From contig CP120722.1 of NCBI GenBank assembly GCA_029719485.1, positions 1,302,001-1,366,000 on the forward strand: a stretch of 64,000 bases of DNA. Direction: 5' to 3'. Both the position numbers and the translations under genes were made by a program. A model generated the notes under the pieces. That model worked only from the letters and a program-made list of their open reading frames with translations. It ran no database searches and was not told where the DNA came from. Below, piece by piece: positions 26,853 to 35,758 of the stretch. How positions within the stretch are numbered: the stretch's first letter is position 1; the number at the start of each line of letters is the position of its first letter. The DNA is from Kiritimatiellota bacterium B12222 (lineage in GTDB: Bacteria; Verrucomicrobiota; Kiritimatiellia; SS1-B-03-39; UBA6053).

Positions 26853-26984
26853 CCATTTTTGTTTATGGGTGTTCCTTTTGATCTCAGAGGGAAGCCTGCG
26901 AGTTAATTATAAAATTTGCTGAAAATGAGTTGCGAAATCTTTGGGGGGAGCGCATGAAGGAGGTCAATTTAACCAAGGAAAACG

Positions 26985-27269
26985 ATGTTGACTCAAAACG
27001 AATATTTTGACGGAAAAGTAAAATCTATAGGCTTTGAAGGCTCTGAAGGAAAGGCGACCGTAGGGGTGATGGAAGCAGGTGAGTATGAATTTGGTACGTC
27101 GACGCATGAGATTATGAAAGTGATCAGTGGTGCACTGACCGTGGTATTACCTGGTGCGACAGCAGAGACGGTTTTTCATGCTGGAGAAACTTTTGAAGTT
27201 GAGGCAGGGAAATCTTTTCAGGTGAAAACCAGCGAAGCTACTTCATACCTTTGTCTCTACGGTGAGTAA
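26985..27269 (+). CDS. ppnP: Pyrimidine/purine nucleoside phosphorylase PpnP
   Basis: 94 residues, the exact size of the YaiE/PpnP cupin family. It opens NEYFDGKVKSIGF and carries VGVMEAGEYEFGTSTHEIM, VVLPG, GETFEVEAG and SFQVKT. The enzyme phosphorolyses many nucleosides to base and ribose 1-phosphate. AAGGA lies 6 nt before the ATG. Its last 8 bp overlap the proposed GTG start of aroB, so translation is probably coupled. Confidence 0.93.
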   Translation: MLTQNEYFDGKVKSIGFEGSEGKATVGVMEAGEYEFGTSTHEIMKVISGALTVVLPGATAETVFHAGETFEVEAGKSFQVKTSEATSYLCLYGE

Positions 27270-28353
27270 TCCCATCGTACATGTTGATCTCGGCGAACGC
27301 GCATATGATATTGTGATCGAAGCTGGGGCTTTGGCTGATATCGGCACCCGTTGTGTGGATTTGTTTGGGGCAGGGAAACGGGTGTTGATGGTGAGCGATG
27401 CGAATGTTGCCAAATTTTATGTTTCGGGCACGGAAGCGTTGTTGTTGCGTGCTGGATTTCAAGTAAGCGTGATTGTATTGCCTGCGGGTGAATCGACCAA
27501 ATGTGTGGCTCGTTTGGCTGAAATTTGGGAAGAAGCGGTAGAGGCGCGTTTGGATCGCAAAAGTTTTATCGTCGCTTTAGGTGGCGGCGTGATCGGAGAT
27601 TTAGCTGGATTTGCGGCGGCCTCTTTTTTGCGGGGTATTCCTTTTGTACAGGTACCGACCTCCCTGTTGGCGATGGTCGACTCTGCAGTAGGCGGAAAAA
27701 CGGGCATGAATCTGCCTCAGGGTAAAAATTTGGTGGGTGCTTTTCATCAGCCGCAGATGGTATTGTCCGATTTGTCGGTTTTGGCGACACTGCCTGCCCG
27801 TGAATTGCATGCGGGCATGGCGGAAGTGATCAAATACGGGGTAATTTGGGACCCGGAAATGTTCAGCTTTATTGAATCCCATGTGGCCGAAATCAAGGCG
27901 CTCGATAGTGAGGCTTTACATTATTTGGTGAAACGTTCCTGTGAAATTAAAGCGGACGTGGTTCGTCAGGATGAGCGGGAAGGCGGACTGCGGGCTATTT
28001 TAAATTTTGGACATACCTTGGGTCATGCGATTGAAAATGTATGTGGCTACGGAGAGTGGCTACATGGTGAAGCGATTGCCATGGGCATGGTGTATGCAGC
28101 GAAGATATCTGAAGTCGCTCATGGATTTAAGGCGGATGAAACGGATCGTTTGATTGCTTTGTTCAAGGCCTTTGACTTGCCGGTTTCGTGGCAGGGATTG
28201 GAGTGGGGGGCGTTGTATCAGGCGATGACCGCGGATAAAAAAGCAGAGAATGCACTGCCTAAATTTGTGTTGGCCAAAGAGATGGGGAAAGTGGGGTTGC
28301 CGGAAGAAGTGGGTATGGAGCTTCTGAAAAAGGTTTATGATGACGGAGCGTGA
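27262..28353 (+). CDS. aroB: 3-Dehydroquinate synthase
   Basis: 363 residues from GTG at 27262, overlapping ppnP by 8 bp. It is the second step of the shikimate pathway, using NAD and a divalent metal. Conserved blocks are GGGVIGDLAGFAAASFLRG, VPTSLLAMVDSAVGGK, GKNLVGAFHQPQ, AGMAEVIKYG (a metal-ligand Glu), RAILNFGHTLGHAIE (His ligand) and LHGEAIAMGM (His ligand). All expected catalytic and metal residues appear present. It is followed by dprA with a 17-bp overlap. Confidence 0.96.
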   Translation: MSNPIVHVDLGERAYDIVIEAGALADIGTRCVDLFGAGKRVLMVSDANVAKFYVSGTEALLLRAGFQVSVIVLPAGESTKCVARLAEIWEEAVEARLDRKSFIVALGGGVIGDLAGFAAASFLRGIPFVQVPTSLLAMVDSAVGGKTGMNLPQGKNLVGAFHQPQMVLSDLSVLATLPARELHAGMAEVIKYGVIWDPEMFSFIESHVAEIKALDSEALHYLVKRSCEIKADVVRQDEREGGLRAILNFGHTLGHAIENVCGYGEWLHGEAIAMGMVYAAKISEVAHGFKADETDRLIALFKAFDLPVSWQGLEWGALYQAMTADKKAENALPKFVLAKEMGKVGLPEEVGMELLKKVYDDGA

Positions 28354-29449
28354 AGCGCTCATCGCTTTAAATATGGTGGATGGCATCGGCCCGGTGCGGG
28401 TTCGCGAATTGATGCAGGTGTTAGGATCTGCGGCCAGCATTTTAGAGGCGGAGGTCTCCGACTGGGTTCAGGCCAAAGGGATAGGGCAGAAACTGGCCGA
28501 AAAGCTAAAAACGCGATTGCGGGATTTAGATGTTGAGGGGGAGATTCGAAGGGCCGAAAAGTTAGGTGCACATATTGTCACCTGTGTGGATGAGAGTTAT
28601 CCCGAAATGTTAAAAAGTATCCATGATCCTCCCTTGGCGTTGTATGTGAAAGGAGAGTTGTTGGCTCAGGATAAACATGCGATTGCGATGGTGGGTTCAC
28701 GTCGTTGCACTCATTATGGCACGCAAGTGGCGGATCGATTAAGTTTTCAGTTGGCGAAGCAGGGGTACACGGTGGTGAGTGGATTGGCGCGAGGCATTGA
28801 TGCGGCGGCCCATGAAGGTGCCCTCAAGGGGGGAGGTCGTACGTTGGCGGTATTGGGGACGGGAATTGACCAAGTGTATCCACCCGAACATGTGGGGCTG
28901 GCCGAAAAGATTATGGCGCAGGGTGCATTGATCAGTGAATTTCCGATTGGGTTTAAACCCACTCGCCAATCTTTTCCTCAGAGAAATCGTATCGTGGCTG
29001 GTGCAACGGGAGGGACTTTGGTGGTTGAAGCCGCGAGGGGTAGCGGTGCCATGATGACGGTAGATTTTGCTACAGAATTTGGTCGATTGGTTTTTGCGGT
29101 GCCAGGGAGGATTGATAATCCTTCGGCGGGTGGATGCAACGGGCTGATTAAAAATGGAGCCAAGCTGGTGGAGGATGTGGATGATATTCTCGAAGAGTTT
29201 GAATATTTGATTCCGCCCAAACCAGAGGGGAGAGAAGATCCCGTGCATGCCAAACCACAAGTGCAGTTGACGGAGAGTGAAAAAAAGATTTTAGATTTTC
29301 TGGGACGGTCCGATGTGGGACAGGATGAACTTATTCGTGAAACCGGATTGTCTGCATCTGTGGTGGCTACGGCTTTGTTGATGTTGGAAATGAAACGCCA
29401 AATCAAGAGTTTGCCGGGGCAGAAAATCCGCAAAGTTGTAAGTGACTGA
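28337..29449 (+). CDS. dprA: DNA processing protein DprA/Smf
   Basis: 370 residues. An N-terminal helix-hairpin-helix-like region (about 8-75, NMVDGIGPVRVREL, KGIGQKLAEKL) precedes the Rossmann-like core: AMVGSRRCTHYG, VSGLARGIDAAAHEGAL, FPQRNRIVAG, LVVEAARGSGAMMT and AVPGRIDNPSAGG. A C-terminal winged-helix DML1-like domain (SEKKILDFLGRSDVG, ELIRETGLSASVVATAL) completes it. It loads RecA on incoming single strands during natural transformation. The start overlaps the end of aroB; ATGs at 28337 and 28340 are both possible. A 28-bp-arm inverted repeat follows its stop. Confidence 0.94.
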   Translation: MMTEREALIALNMVDGIGPVRVRELMQVLGSAASILEAEVSDWVQAKGIGQKLAEKLKTRLRDLDVEGEIRRAEKLGAHIVTCVDESYPEMLKSIHDPPLALYVKGELLAQDKHAIAMVGSRRCTHYGTQVADRLSFQLAKQGYTVVSGLARGIDAAAHEGALKGGGRTLAVLGTGIDQVYPPEHVGLAEKIMAQGALISEFPIGFKPTRQSFPQRNRIVAGATGGTLVVEAARGSGAMMTVDFATEFGRLVFAVPGRIDNPSAGGCNGLIKNGAKLVEDVDDILEEFEYLIPPKPEGREDPVHAKPQVQLTESEKKILDFLGRSDVGQDELIRETGLSASVVATALLMLEMKRQIKSLPGQKIRKVVSD

Positions 29450-29460
29450 GATGTGCCGGG

Positions 29461-29538
29461 TGTGGCTGTCGGCGTTTACGCCACGGGCCGGAGTTGTTGC
29501 CGTGTTAGCTGCCTGTGGCGTAAACGCCGACAGCTACA
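29461..29538. repeat. Long inverted repeat between convergent genes
   Basis: Arms 29461-29488 and 29511-29538 are 28 nt each and pair over their whole length with two G-T positions; the loop is 22 nt. The core is CTGTCGGCGTTTACGCCA. It lies between dprA and the GDPD gene, whose 3' ends face it. It lacks a T tract, so it looks more like a dispersed palindromic element than a standard terminator, though it may stop transcription from both sides. Confidence 0.9.
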
Positions 29539-29585
29539 GATTGCATCCGATCTCTTAATTTCTGGTTATGAATTCGTTTTATGCA

Positions 29586-30377
29586 TCAGTCAGGACCGTT
29601 CGTCCGTAAATTTATGACGTCCTGTTTGATTTGTGATAAAGTCTTTGGGTCATCGGTGATGATGCCGTCTACGTTTATGGAGCTATAATAACGCATGCGC
29701 TCGGTATCGTTGATGGTCCAGACAAAGTAAGCCAATCCTTGATCATGGAAAGCGCTGACGTAGGCGGCATTTACAAAGTTCCTTCCTTTTGCGGTGATAC
29801 CGTTCAGATCAGCGGTCTTTATTTTGAGAGCCAAGTCTATGGGGTCGGGTTGCTTTTGTAAGGGGCCGCTACGGTCGAGACTTGTCACATAAAAAAGAGG
29901 GGTGTTCTCGGGGAGTTCTCCTCGTAAATACATAAGAGAAGGCACATGGGTGCTTTGAAAAATATACTGAAGGTCTTGAGATGAATGGGAGCGAATGACG
30001 GAGAGCAGTTGATTTAAATATTGTGGCGTGGGTGATTTTAGGTCGAGTAACAGGGTTTTACCTTTTGGGCAGGCCTGTAAAATTTCCCCTAAGGTTGGAA
30101 TGGAAATCTGCGGGTTCAGGCGTTGGAGCTGTTCGTAGCTTAAGGATGAGAGGCTGACGCCTTGTATTTCTGAATCATGGAAAAGGACGAGAGTGCGATC
30201 CACCAACATCTGAACATCAATTTCGACTACATCAGCACCTTGTTTCCAGGCTGAGGAAACCGCGGCTTGAGTATTCTCTATTTCATGTTTTGCGTCTCCA
30301 CGGTGCGCAATATTAAGTTGTGCATTTGCGGAGGAAGGGTTGATGAGAAAAGCAAGGAGCAGTGAAAGGCGTTTCAT
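29586..30377 (-). CDS. Exported glycerophosphodiester phosphodiesterase
   Basis: 263 residues with a signal peptide (KRLSLLLAFLINPSSANA). GDPD TIM-barrel motifs are LNIAHRGDAKHEIENTQAA, then VVEIDVQML (metal acids) and LVLFHDSEI (catalytic His), plus LLLDLKS and a final YFVWTIND and DGIITDDP. The active site looks complete. It would hydrolyse glycerophosphodiesters in the periplasm to glycerol 3-phosphate and an alcohol. It is a single gene that ends beside the long inverted repeat and starts just before the mobile mosaic. Confidence 0.92.
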   Translation of the reverse strand: MKRLSLLLAFLINPSSANAQLNIAHRGDAKHEIENTQAAVSSAWKQGADVVEIDVQMLVDRTLVLFHDSEIQGVSLSSLSYEQLQRLNPQISIPTLGEILQACPKGKTLLLDLKSPTPQYLNQLLSVIRSHSSQDLQYIFQSTHVPSLMYLRGELPENTPLFYVTSLDRSGPLQKQPDPIDLALKIKTADLNGITAKGRNFVNAAYVSAFHDQGLAYFVWTINDTERMRYYSSINVDGIITDDPKTLSQIKQDVINLRTNGPD

Positions 30378-30502
30378 TATTTTTTTAAACTACATTCTGA
30401 GAATGAAGTCAATGGAAGGAAGTGCCCCCACAATTGTTAACTTATAGTGGTGGTTTAGACGTCAATCCGATAACTGTCGTCGGTTTGCTTCTGTAAAAAT
30501 GC

Positions 30503-32253
30503 TATGACGATGGAGAATATTCATCGTACACTTACACCGCTGATGGGCGTTTGTCCTCTCGCACTTGGGCGCGTGGACTTGTCACCTTATATGCGTACCC
30601 CCCCATCGCGGAAATCTGCTTGCATCCATGACCGGTCCTATTCATACTGTTTCATATGAATATGAGCCCGGTCGCAACGCCATGACTTCGGTGGAAAATT
30701 TAGAAACTGTTGGCACTGAAAGTTTGGTGTCCCAATATGAATACAGCTATAACGAAGTGGGACAACGAAAGGGTCGTACCCAGACCGGTACGGCGCTCAT
30801 CGATAGCAGCGATGATTTTAACTACGATGGGCTGGGTCAGGTGACCAACGTTGTAAACTCAGTGAATACCACATTAGCCTGGAATCCACTCTACGCCTAC
30901 GATGACATCGGCAACCGAGACGGAACCATTACAGATCTCAACGGTGCTGTGGACTACACCGCCGATCTGCTTAATCAGTACGATGCAATCGGTACCGATA
31001 CGCCGACCTACGATGTCGACGGCAACCTGAGCAGCCGCGGAGATTGGACCTTTACTTGGAATGGAGAAAACCGTCTGATTGAAGCCACCGACGGCGTCAA
31101 CACCCTCAGATTTGAATACGATACCCAAGGTCGCTTGGTCAAAAAGACGGAGAATGGATTCACCGAAATCTACCTGTACGACGGCTGGAACCGTATTGCG
31201 ACCTTTGCCGGTGCTGCGCCGTCTACCACCTATGTATGGGGCCTGGATCTCAGTGGAAGTCTGCAGGGCGCTGGCGGAGTAGGAGGGCTACTAAAAGAGG
31301 GCGCCCTGTATCCTCTCTATGATGCTAACGGAAACATCATGCAAAAGCTAGACGCCACAGCTTCTGTGCAGATGAATGTGACCTATGATCCCTTCGGTAA
31401 CATCATCGACGGAACCTTAGTCGGTGAATATGGTTTCTCTACCAAACCATTGCTCAATGGGGTGAATCTATACTACTACGGCTTCCGCTACTATGACCCC
31501 GAAACAGGAAGATGGCCAAATCGGGATCCCATTGGGGAACGGGGTGGGCTGAATCTTTATGTTTTTGCGATAAATAATTCTCTTAGTTTTATTGACGTTT
31601 TAGGCCTGTCATCTGGTTCAGATAAAGATGGTGGTAAAGGGCCCGCACACGTACAGTATTCAAAAGCAAGTGAACTAAATCAAGTTATGGTTTTAGGTTA
31701 TGTGGGTGACGGAGCTAATCCGGAAAATAAAGAATCAGGTGTTGCATTAGCGGTTGCTGCAACCGTGGAACTCAAAAAATATGATGTTGATTTATATAAA
31801 TGGGGTACATATTCAGATGCTGTGTTAGCCCGTCTGAAAGAGCATGTAGATGATGGTCGAAAGAAAAAAAATTGTTTTATGACCATAATAATTGTTGGGC
31901 ATAGCTATGGCGGTGATCGTGCATTTTCTGTTGCGAATTGGTTTGAGGATCAACTTAATTCTGAAGAAATGAACTTTCCGCATAAAATTCATTTATTTTC
32001 TATTGACTCAATTATAAGAGGCACTCGTGGTATAGCGACAAGCGAAGGCCCAGATTTTTCTCCAGAGACTTTTCAAAACTATTACCAAACCGATGGAGAA
32101 TCTATTTATAAATTAATTGGTGGTTCAATTCCTGGAGCCGAAAACACTCACGTGAGGGGGACCCAGCACACTGCTATTGATAATGACGTTGCTGGCGTAA
32201 TTTCAAAAAAAATTATTCAAATTCTTAACTCTATTGATGCAAATGAAAAATAA
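30503..32253 (+). pseudogene. 5'-truncated RHS protein with lipase-like C-terminal toxin domain
   Basis: The RHS/YD-repeat core is open from 30565 (first ATG 30628) to 32253. Matching repeat sequence (YDDGEYSSYTYTADGRLSSR) begins at 30503 in another frame, and the frame changes at a run of seven C (30608-30614), so the gene lacks its 5' part and is frameshifted. YD repeats such as YEYSYNEVGQRKGR and FEYDTQGRLVKK lead to the core end YYGFRYYDPETGRWPNRDPIG, NLYVFAINN, DVLGL (about residue 345 of the long frame). The remaining 215 residues are AT-rich and carry IIIVGHSYGG (Ser447), FSIDSI and THVRGTQH, consistent with a Ser-Asp-His alpha/beta hydrolase. RHS C-termini are typically variable toxins. 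Confidence 0.8.
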
Positions 32254-32674
32254 CATATTTTCATTCTTGAATATCAAACACCTTTGCATTTCCATTTTTA
32301 TTCTTAGTATGTTTAGCGGATGCGAGCGGAATCGGAGTGTTTCGTTTCAGCAGTTGTATGATCTAAAATCGAAAGCATTTATAAATGGGCATTTTGATAT
32401 TGATGTTGCGAAGAGAATTATGGAAACATCAGCTAATTTATTTTATGTGGGGAACCTTGAACAAGAGCCTTCATCTGCCGGGGAGACACTAGTATTTTTA
32501 TTTGCCATGGATGAAAGAGTTTCAAAAAAGGAAAAGCTGGAATTGTACAATTGGTGTTTAAATAACAAGAAAACCGTTGGTTTTGATGTTCAAAAGTTCT
32601 CGATAAATTCGCCGGTAGTGGATGGCGGGTCAGAAGTTCCAGGCGATCATCAAGAGAAAAAGGGTCTGGAGTAA
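32243..32674 (+). CDS. Lipoprotein, candidate immunity to the RHS hydrolase domain
   Basis: 143 residues from the ATG at 32243 (32237 is equally possible), overlapping the RHS gene end. The signal sequence FLNIKHLCISIFILSM ends in FSGC, a lipobox, so the protein is probably anchored in the outer or inner membrane. The mature part is soluble and charged. No family is recognised. Overlap with the toxin-domain gene, matching low GC, and a lipoprotein location that suits protection against a periplasmic lipase point to an immunity protein, as in Tle-Tli pairs. This is inference from context only. Confidence 0.6.
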   Translation: MKNNIFSFLNIKHLCISIFILSMFSGCERNRSVSFQQLYDLKSKAFINGHFDIDVAKRIMETSANLFYVGNLEQEPSSAGETLVFLFAMDERVSKKEKLELYNWCLNNKKTVGFDVQKFSINSPVVDGGSEVPGDHQEKKGLE

Positions 32675-32775
32675 TAAAGTGCCAGCCCTGAATGGCACTA
32701 AGTTAAGGGGTTTCAGCATGGGATTTTCCCAGTAAAAATAGGTGAAAACCGGGCGGAGTTTAGTAGTCTATCTGA

Positions 32776-33750
32776 ATGACCAAACCCAAACAAACTACGA
32801 CTCCGTTGTTCCCAGATTTTCACCTCGCCACCCTACGTCGGAAGCCTCGATCTGCCCAGCAAATTCTGAAACAGGAACAGAAGAAGAGAGCCATAAAAAC
32901 CTTTGACCACCTTCAATACCTGTTGAAAGATTTTCTACCCAAAGACCCCTTCGATAACGTTTCAGGCCGGAGTAGATTATTCACCAAACAGAATACCTTT
33001 TATACGTTTTTGCATCAGTGTTGGAGTGAAGACGGTAGTTGCCAGGAAGCATTGTCCCGCCTGCGTGAGCAGGCCGATGCTCAAGGGATGAAGAAGCTCC
33101 CTTCCGCTTCAACATCGGCTTATGTTCAGGCACGGCATCGATTGGATATTGAAGAGCTTAGAGATGTGTTTTATCACGGGGCGGGTACGATTGAGGCTGA
33201 TGGAGGAACCTTGCACGATGAAAGACCTTGGGTGGTCGTGGATGGTACAGGCTTGAGCATGCCGGACACCAAAGAAAACCAAGACGTATGGCCTCAGTCC
33301 TCGAATCAAAAGGCAGGTCTTGGCTTCCCGAATGCTAAAGTGGTTGCCTCCCTTTCGCTTCATACCGGAGCGGTTCTGGATGCGGAGTTTGGAAACCAGC
33401 ATGATCATGAAATCATCTTGTTTCGTAGGCTCAGCGACAGTTTTCAAAAAGGAGATATCGTCATAGGGGATAGGGGGTTTGACAGTTGGCACGATAGTGT
33501 TGAGTTGCTTCATAAAGGCGTGGATACGGTGTTCCGTAGACATGCACGGAGATCTCTCTTTAAAACGTCGGAGGCTGAAAAAATTCTAGGCAAGGGGGAT
33601 CTCCTCATTGCCTCTAAACGACCAGTTCAGGCTCCACCCCACATAAAGAAACAAGACTGGAAAAAGCTACCCGAAGAGCTGAAGTTACGCCAAATCACCT
33701 TCAGGAAAAAGGGTCAGCCCGTACATTGTAACGTTGACAACTTTGTTTGA
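32776..33750 (+). pseudogene. IS4-family transposase, 3' end lost
   Basis: 324 codons are open. It opens TKPKQTTTPLFPDFHLATL. DDE catalytic blocks seen are VVVDGTGLSMPDT (first Asp) and IVIGDRGFDSWHD (second Asp). The expected third block with the catalytic Glu (Y-x-x-R-W-x-I-E) is missing, because the REP-type element begins at 33711 inside the gene and supplies the last 14 codons. The IS4 3' part does not reappear after the element, so a deletion accompanied or followed the insertion. The transposase must be inactive. AAGTTAAGGGGTTTCAGC upstream (about 32700) may belong to the left end of the IS. Confidence 0.85.
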
Positions 33751-34797
33751 TACCTTTATGGCATAGTCATTATGCCAAGAGCTCTACGTGTTCAGTATCC
33801 CGGCGCCCATTATCATGCGATGTGTCGTGGGAATAATGGTCAGGACATCTTTATAGATGACGATGGCCGTCGGTTGTTTTTGTCTACCTTGGACGAGGTG
33901 TGTGGGCAGACGGGATGGATGATTCACGCCTACGTCCTGATGTCGAATCATTACCATCTCCTCTTGGAGACCCCTGAGGCCAACTTGGTGGATGGGATGA
34001 AGTGGTTTCAGGGAACGTACACCCAGCGCTTTAATGCTATGTTTAAAAGGCGAGGGCATTTGTATCAGGGGCGCTATAAAGCCATACCCATTCAGACGGA
34101 TCCCCGTGATGGAGGCTTAGAGTATTTCCGGCAAGTAAGTACATATATTCACCTGAACCCTTTTCGAGCTAAGATATGTGGAGAAGGCTTCTCTACTCCT
34201 TTAGAATCCTATCGTTGGAGTAGTTATCCTGCCTATTGTGGTTTGAATCGAAAAAGGCCTACGTGGTTGCAACGTAAGAAAGTACTTCACTGTTGGGATT
34301 TGGTCGAAGGAAAGCCAGGAGCCTTGAAAGGGTATCGAGAAAAAATGGAACGATACATGAAATTTGAGGAAGATCCTGTTGCAGGAATGTGTGGGGACTT
34401 TGAAAAACAAATCAAACGAGGGTGGGCGATCGGTTCAGAAGAATTTAAAGAGAAAATAGACGCCCTACTTTCGGGGAAAACTGAGAATGATAATTTTAGG
34501 GGTGACCAGCGAAAAGAACACGGTCAGAGGGAGGCTGAACATCTATTAACCCTCGCACTAAAAGAAGTAGAGTGGGACGAAGAGGCCTTCTTGGATGCCC
34601 CCAGCGCAATGCTGGAGAAGCAGGCCGTTGCATGGCTACTGAAAACAAAAACGACGGTTACGGGGAAATGGATTGCAGAACGGTTGTGCATGGGGCATCG
34701 TGTCAATGCATCCCGGGCCATCAGCCGGTTTAGAAGTGAAGAAAGTATGGAGATTTTAGAAATAAAAAAGAGAATGTTACAATGTACGGGCTGACCC
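33711..34797 (+). mobile_element. REP-type (TnpA_REP/Y1) transposable element
   Basis: It is bounded by a perfect 22-bp inverted repeat, GGGTCAGCCCGTACATTGTAAC, at 33711-33732 and its complement at 34776-34797. It contains one gene, a Y1 transposase. It interrupts the IS4 transposase. The right end is present twice because of a 313-bp tandem duplication, with a second right terminus at 35089-35110. Confidence 0.85.
33772..34794 (+). CDS. REP-associated Y1 (HUH) transposase
   Basis: 340 residues. An N-terminal Y1_Tnp domain (about 1-145) starts PRALRVQYPGAHYHAM, carries the HUH metal pair in MSNHYHLLLE, and has the catalytic-Tyr region STYIHLNPFRAK. The C-terminal part (from about 260) resembles the DnaA C-terminal/HTH fold found in many TnpA_REP proteins (KTKTTVTGKWIAERLCMG, RVNASRAISRF). 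It acts on palindromic REP-like ends by single-strand transfer. The frame is intact and the stop lies inside the right inverted repeat. It starts 40 bp inside the left end. Confidence 0.92.
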   Translation: MPRALRVQYPGAHYHAMCRGNNGQDIFIDDDGRRLFLSTLDEVCGQTGWMIHAYVLMSNHYHLLLETPEANLVDGMKWFQGTYTQRFNAMFKRRGHLYQGRYKAIPIQTDPRDGGLEYFRQVSTYIHLNPFRAKICGEGFSTPLESYRWSSYPAYCGLNRKRPTWLQRKKVLHCWDLVEGKPGALKGYREKMERYMKFEEDPVAGMCGDFEKQIKRGWAIGSEEFKEKIDALLSGKTENDNFRGDQRKEHGQREAEHLLTLALKEVEWDEEAFLDAPSAMLEKQAVAWLLKTKTTVTGKWIAERLCMGHRVNASRAISRFRSEESMEILEIKKRMLQCTG

Positions 34798-35117
34798 CTT
34801 ACCCAATTTTAGGGGTGACCAGCGAAAAGAACACGGTCAGAGGGAGGCTGAACATCTATTAACCCTCGCACTAAAAGAAGTAGAGTGGGACGAAGAGGCC
34901 TTCTTGGATGCCCCCAGCGCAATGCTGGAGAAGCAGGCCGTTGCATGGCTACTGAAAACAAAAACGACGGTTACGGGGAAATGGATTGCAGAACGGTTGT
35001 GCATGGGGCATCGTGTCAATGCATCCCGGGCCATCAGCCGGTTTAGAAGTGAAGAAAGTATGGAGATTTTAGAAATGAAAAAGAGAATGTTACAATGTAC
35101 GGGCTGACCCCTTACCC
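34492..35117 (+). repeat. 313-bp tandem duplication of the element's right end
   Basis: Copies 34492-34804 and 34805-35117 are head-to-tail with a period of exactly 313 bp. The only difference I find is A/G in the codon before AAAAAG (ATA in copy 1, ATG in copy 2). The second copy repeats the last 100 codons of the transposase without its start, plus a second right terminal repeat. The near identity indicates a recent event. Confidence 0.93.
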
Positions 35118-35120
35118 CTG

Positions 35121-35231
35121 ATGCAGGTAGGAGCGACGATGGAGTTCATTTTCTGGACACGCAAGCAAAAAAAAATTGCCGATATAGTGTCAAAGCAAGT
35201 TAATTCATGGGCAACTGAGGTTAATAAATAA
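35121..35231 (+). pseudogene. C-terminal remnant of an SGNH-type hydrolase
   Basis: Read from 35135 the DNA gives DDGVHFLDTQAKK, and after a run of nine A (35167-35175) the next frame gives IADIVSKQVNSWATEVNK with a stop at 35231. Removing one A joins the two into a single chain whose DGVHF has the D-x-x-H of block V in SGNH/GDSL esterases. The 5' part is replaced by the REP-type element, which ends at 35117. The stop overlaps the next gene's ATG as TAATG. I read this as the tail of a second lipolytic protein. Confidence is limited by its short length. Confidence 0.5.
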
Positions 35232-35683
35232 TGCCTCAAGAAAATAAAATTGCTTCTGATATGAACTGGGGTGCAGTAAAAGTAGTTTTTGCAGCTGCTT
35301 TTTTATTGATTGGATTTAATTGTAGTACTCAAAAAACTGGGCAACAAGTTGAAATAATTGCAACCGGGACAAAAGACCTCATCCTAAATTGTCCGTCTCC
35401 AGGTGCTCCCATAAGCATAATATCAGATCATACTGGATCTGACGAAGGCAACCCTTTTATTCTCCACGATGGGGAAGTTGTATTTTTCATCTATGATAAA
35501 AGATTAATTGGAATAGGTTGGGACTCCAAAGATCTCAGTAGGGGCGGTCAGATAATGGAAGATCCTTTAATTGTAACTGGTTCATCAATTACCGGGGACA
35601 GTTGGTGGCACAAAATTTCGGCTAGGGATAAGCGTTTCAGAGTTTCATGCATTCCCCGCGAAGACGGGTCACAGAAGCCCTAA
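35231..35683 (+). CDS. Small exported protein, possible immunity partner of the SGNH remnant
   Basis: 150 residues; a start at Met11 would place the hydrophobic stretch (VKVVFAAAFLLIGFNC) at the N terminus as a signal or anchor, with Cys where a lipobox could be (a poor match). The mature part has beta-type segments (GEVVFFIYDKRLIGIGW, EDPLIVTGSSITG) and no recognised family. The gene is AT-rich like the RHS tip and its neighbour, and unlike the flanking chromosome. Its start overlaps the stop of the hydrolase remnant, the same arrangement as the RHS pair, which suggests an orphaned immunity gene. Confidence 0.55.
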   Translation: MPQENKIASDMNWGAVKVVFAAAFLLIGFNCSTQKTGQQVEIIATGTKDLILNCPSPGAPISIISDHTGSDEGNPFILHDGEVVFFIYDKRLIGIGWDSKDLSRGGQIMEDPLIVTGSSITGDSWWHKISARDKRFRVSCIPREDGSQKP

Positions 35684-35691
35684 CACAGAAC

Positions 35692-35715
35692 GGGTCAGGC
35701 CGTGCATTTTAACAT
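35692..35715 (+). repeat. Solo, diverged end of a REP-type element
   Basis: GGGTCAGGCCGTGCATTTTA and the four following bases match the 33711 terminal repeat at about 20 of 24 positions. No transposase follows. Confidence 0.6.
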
Positions 35716-35758
35716 TTTGAAATTCCACAATCCATTGATTCAAAGCACTTTGCCCTGA

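Noticed and set aside
34904..35107. Separate 67-codon gene after the Y1 transposase
   Set aside because: It is the second copy of the transposase 3' end created by the 313-bp duplication.
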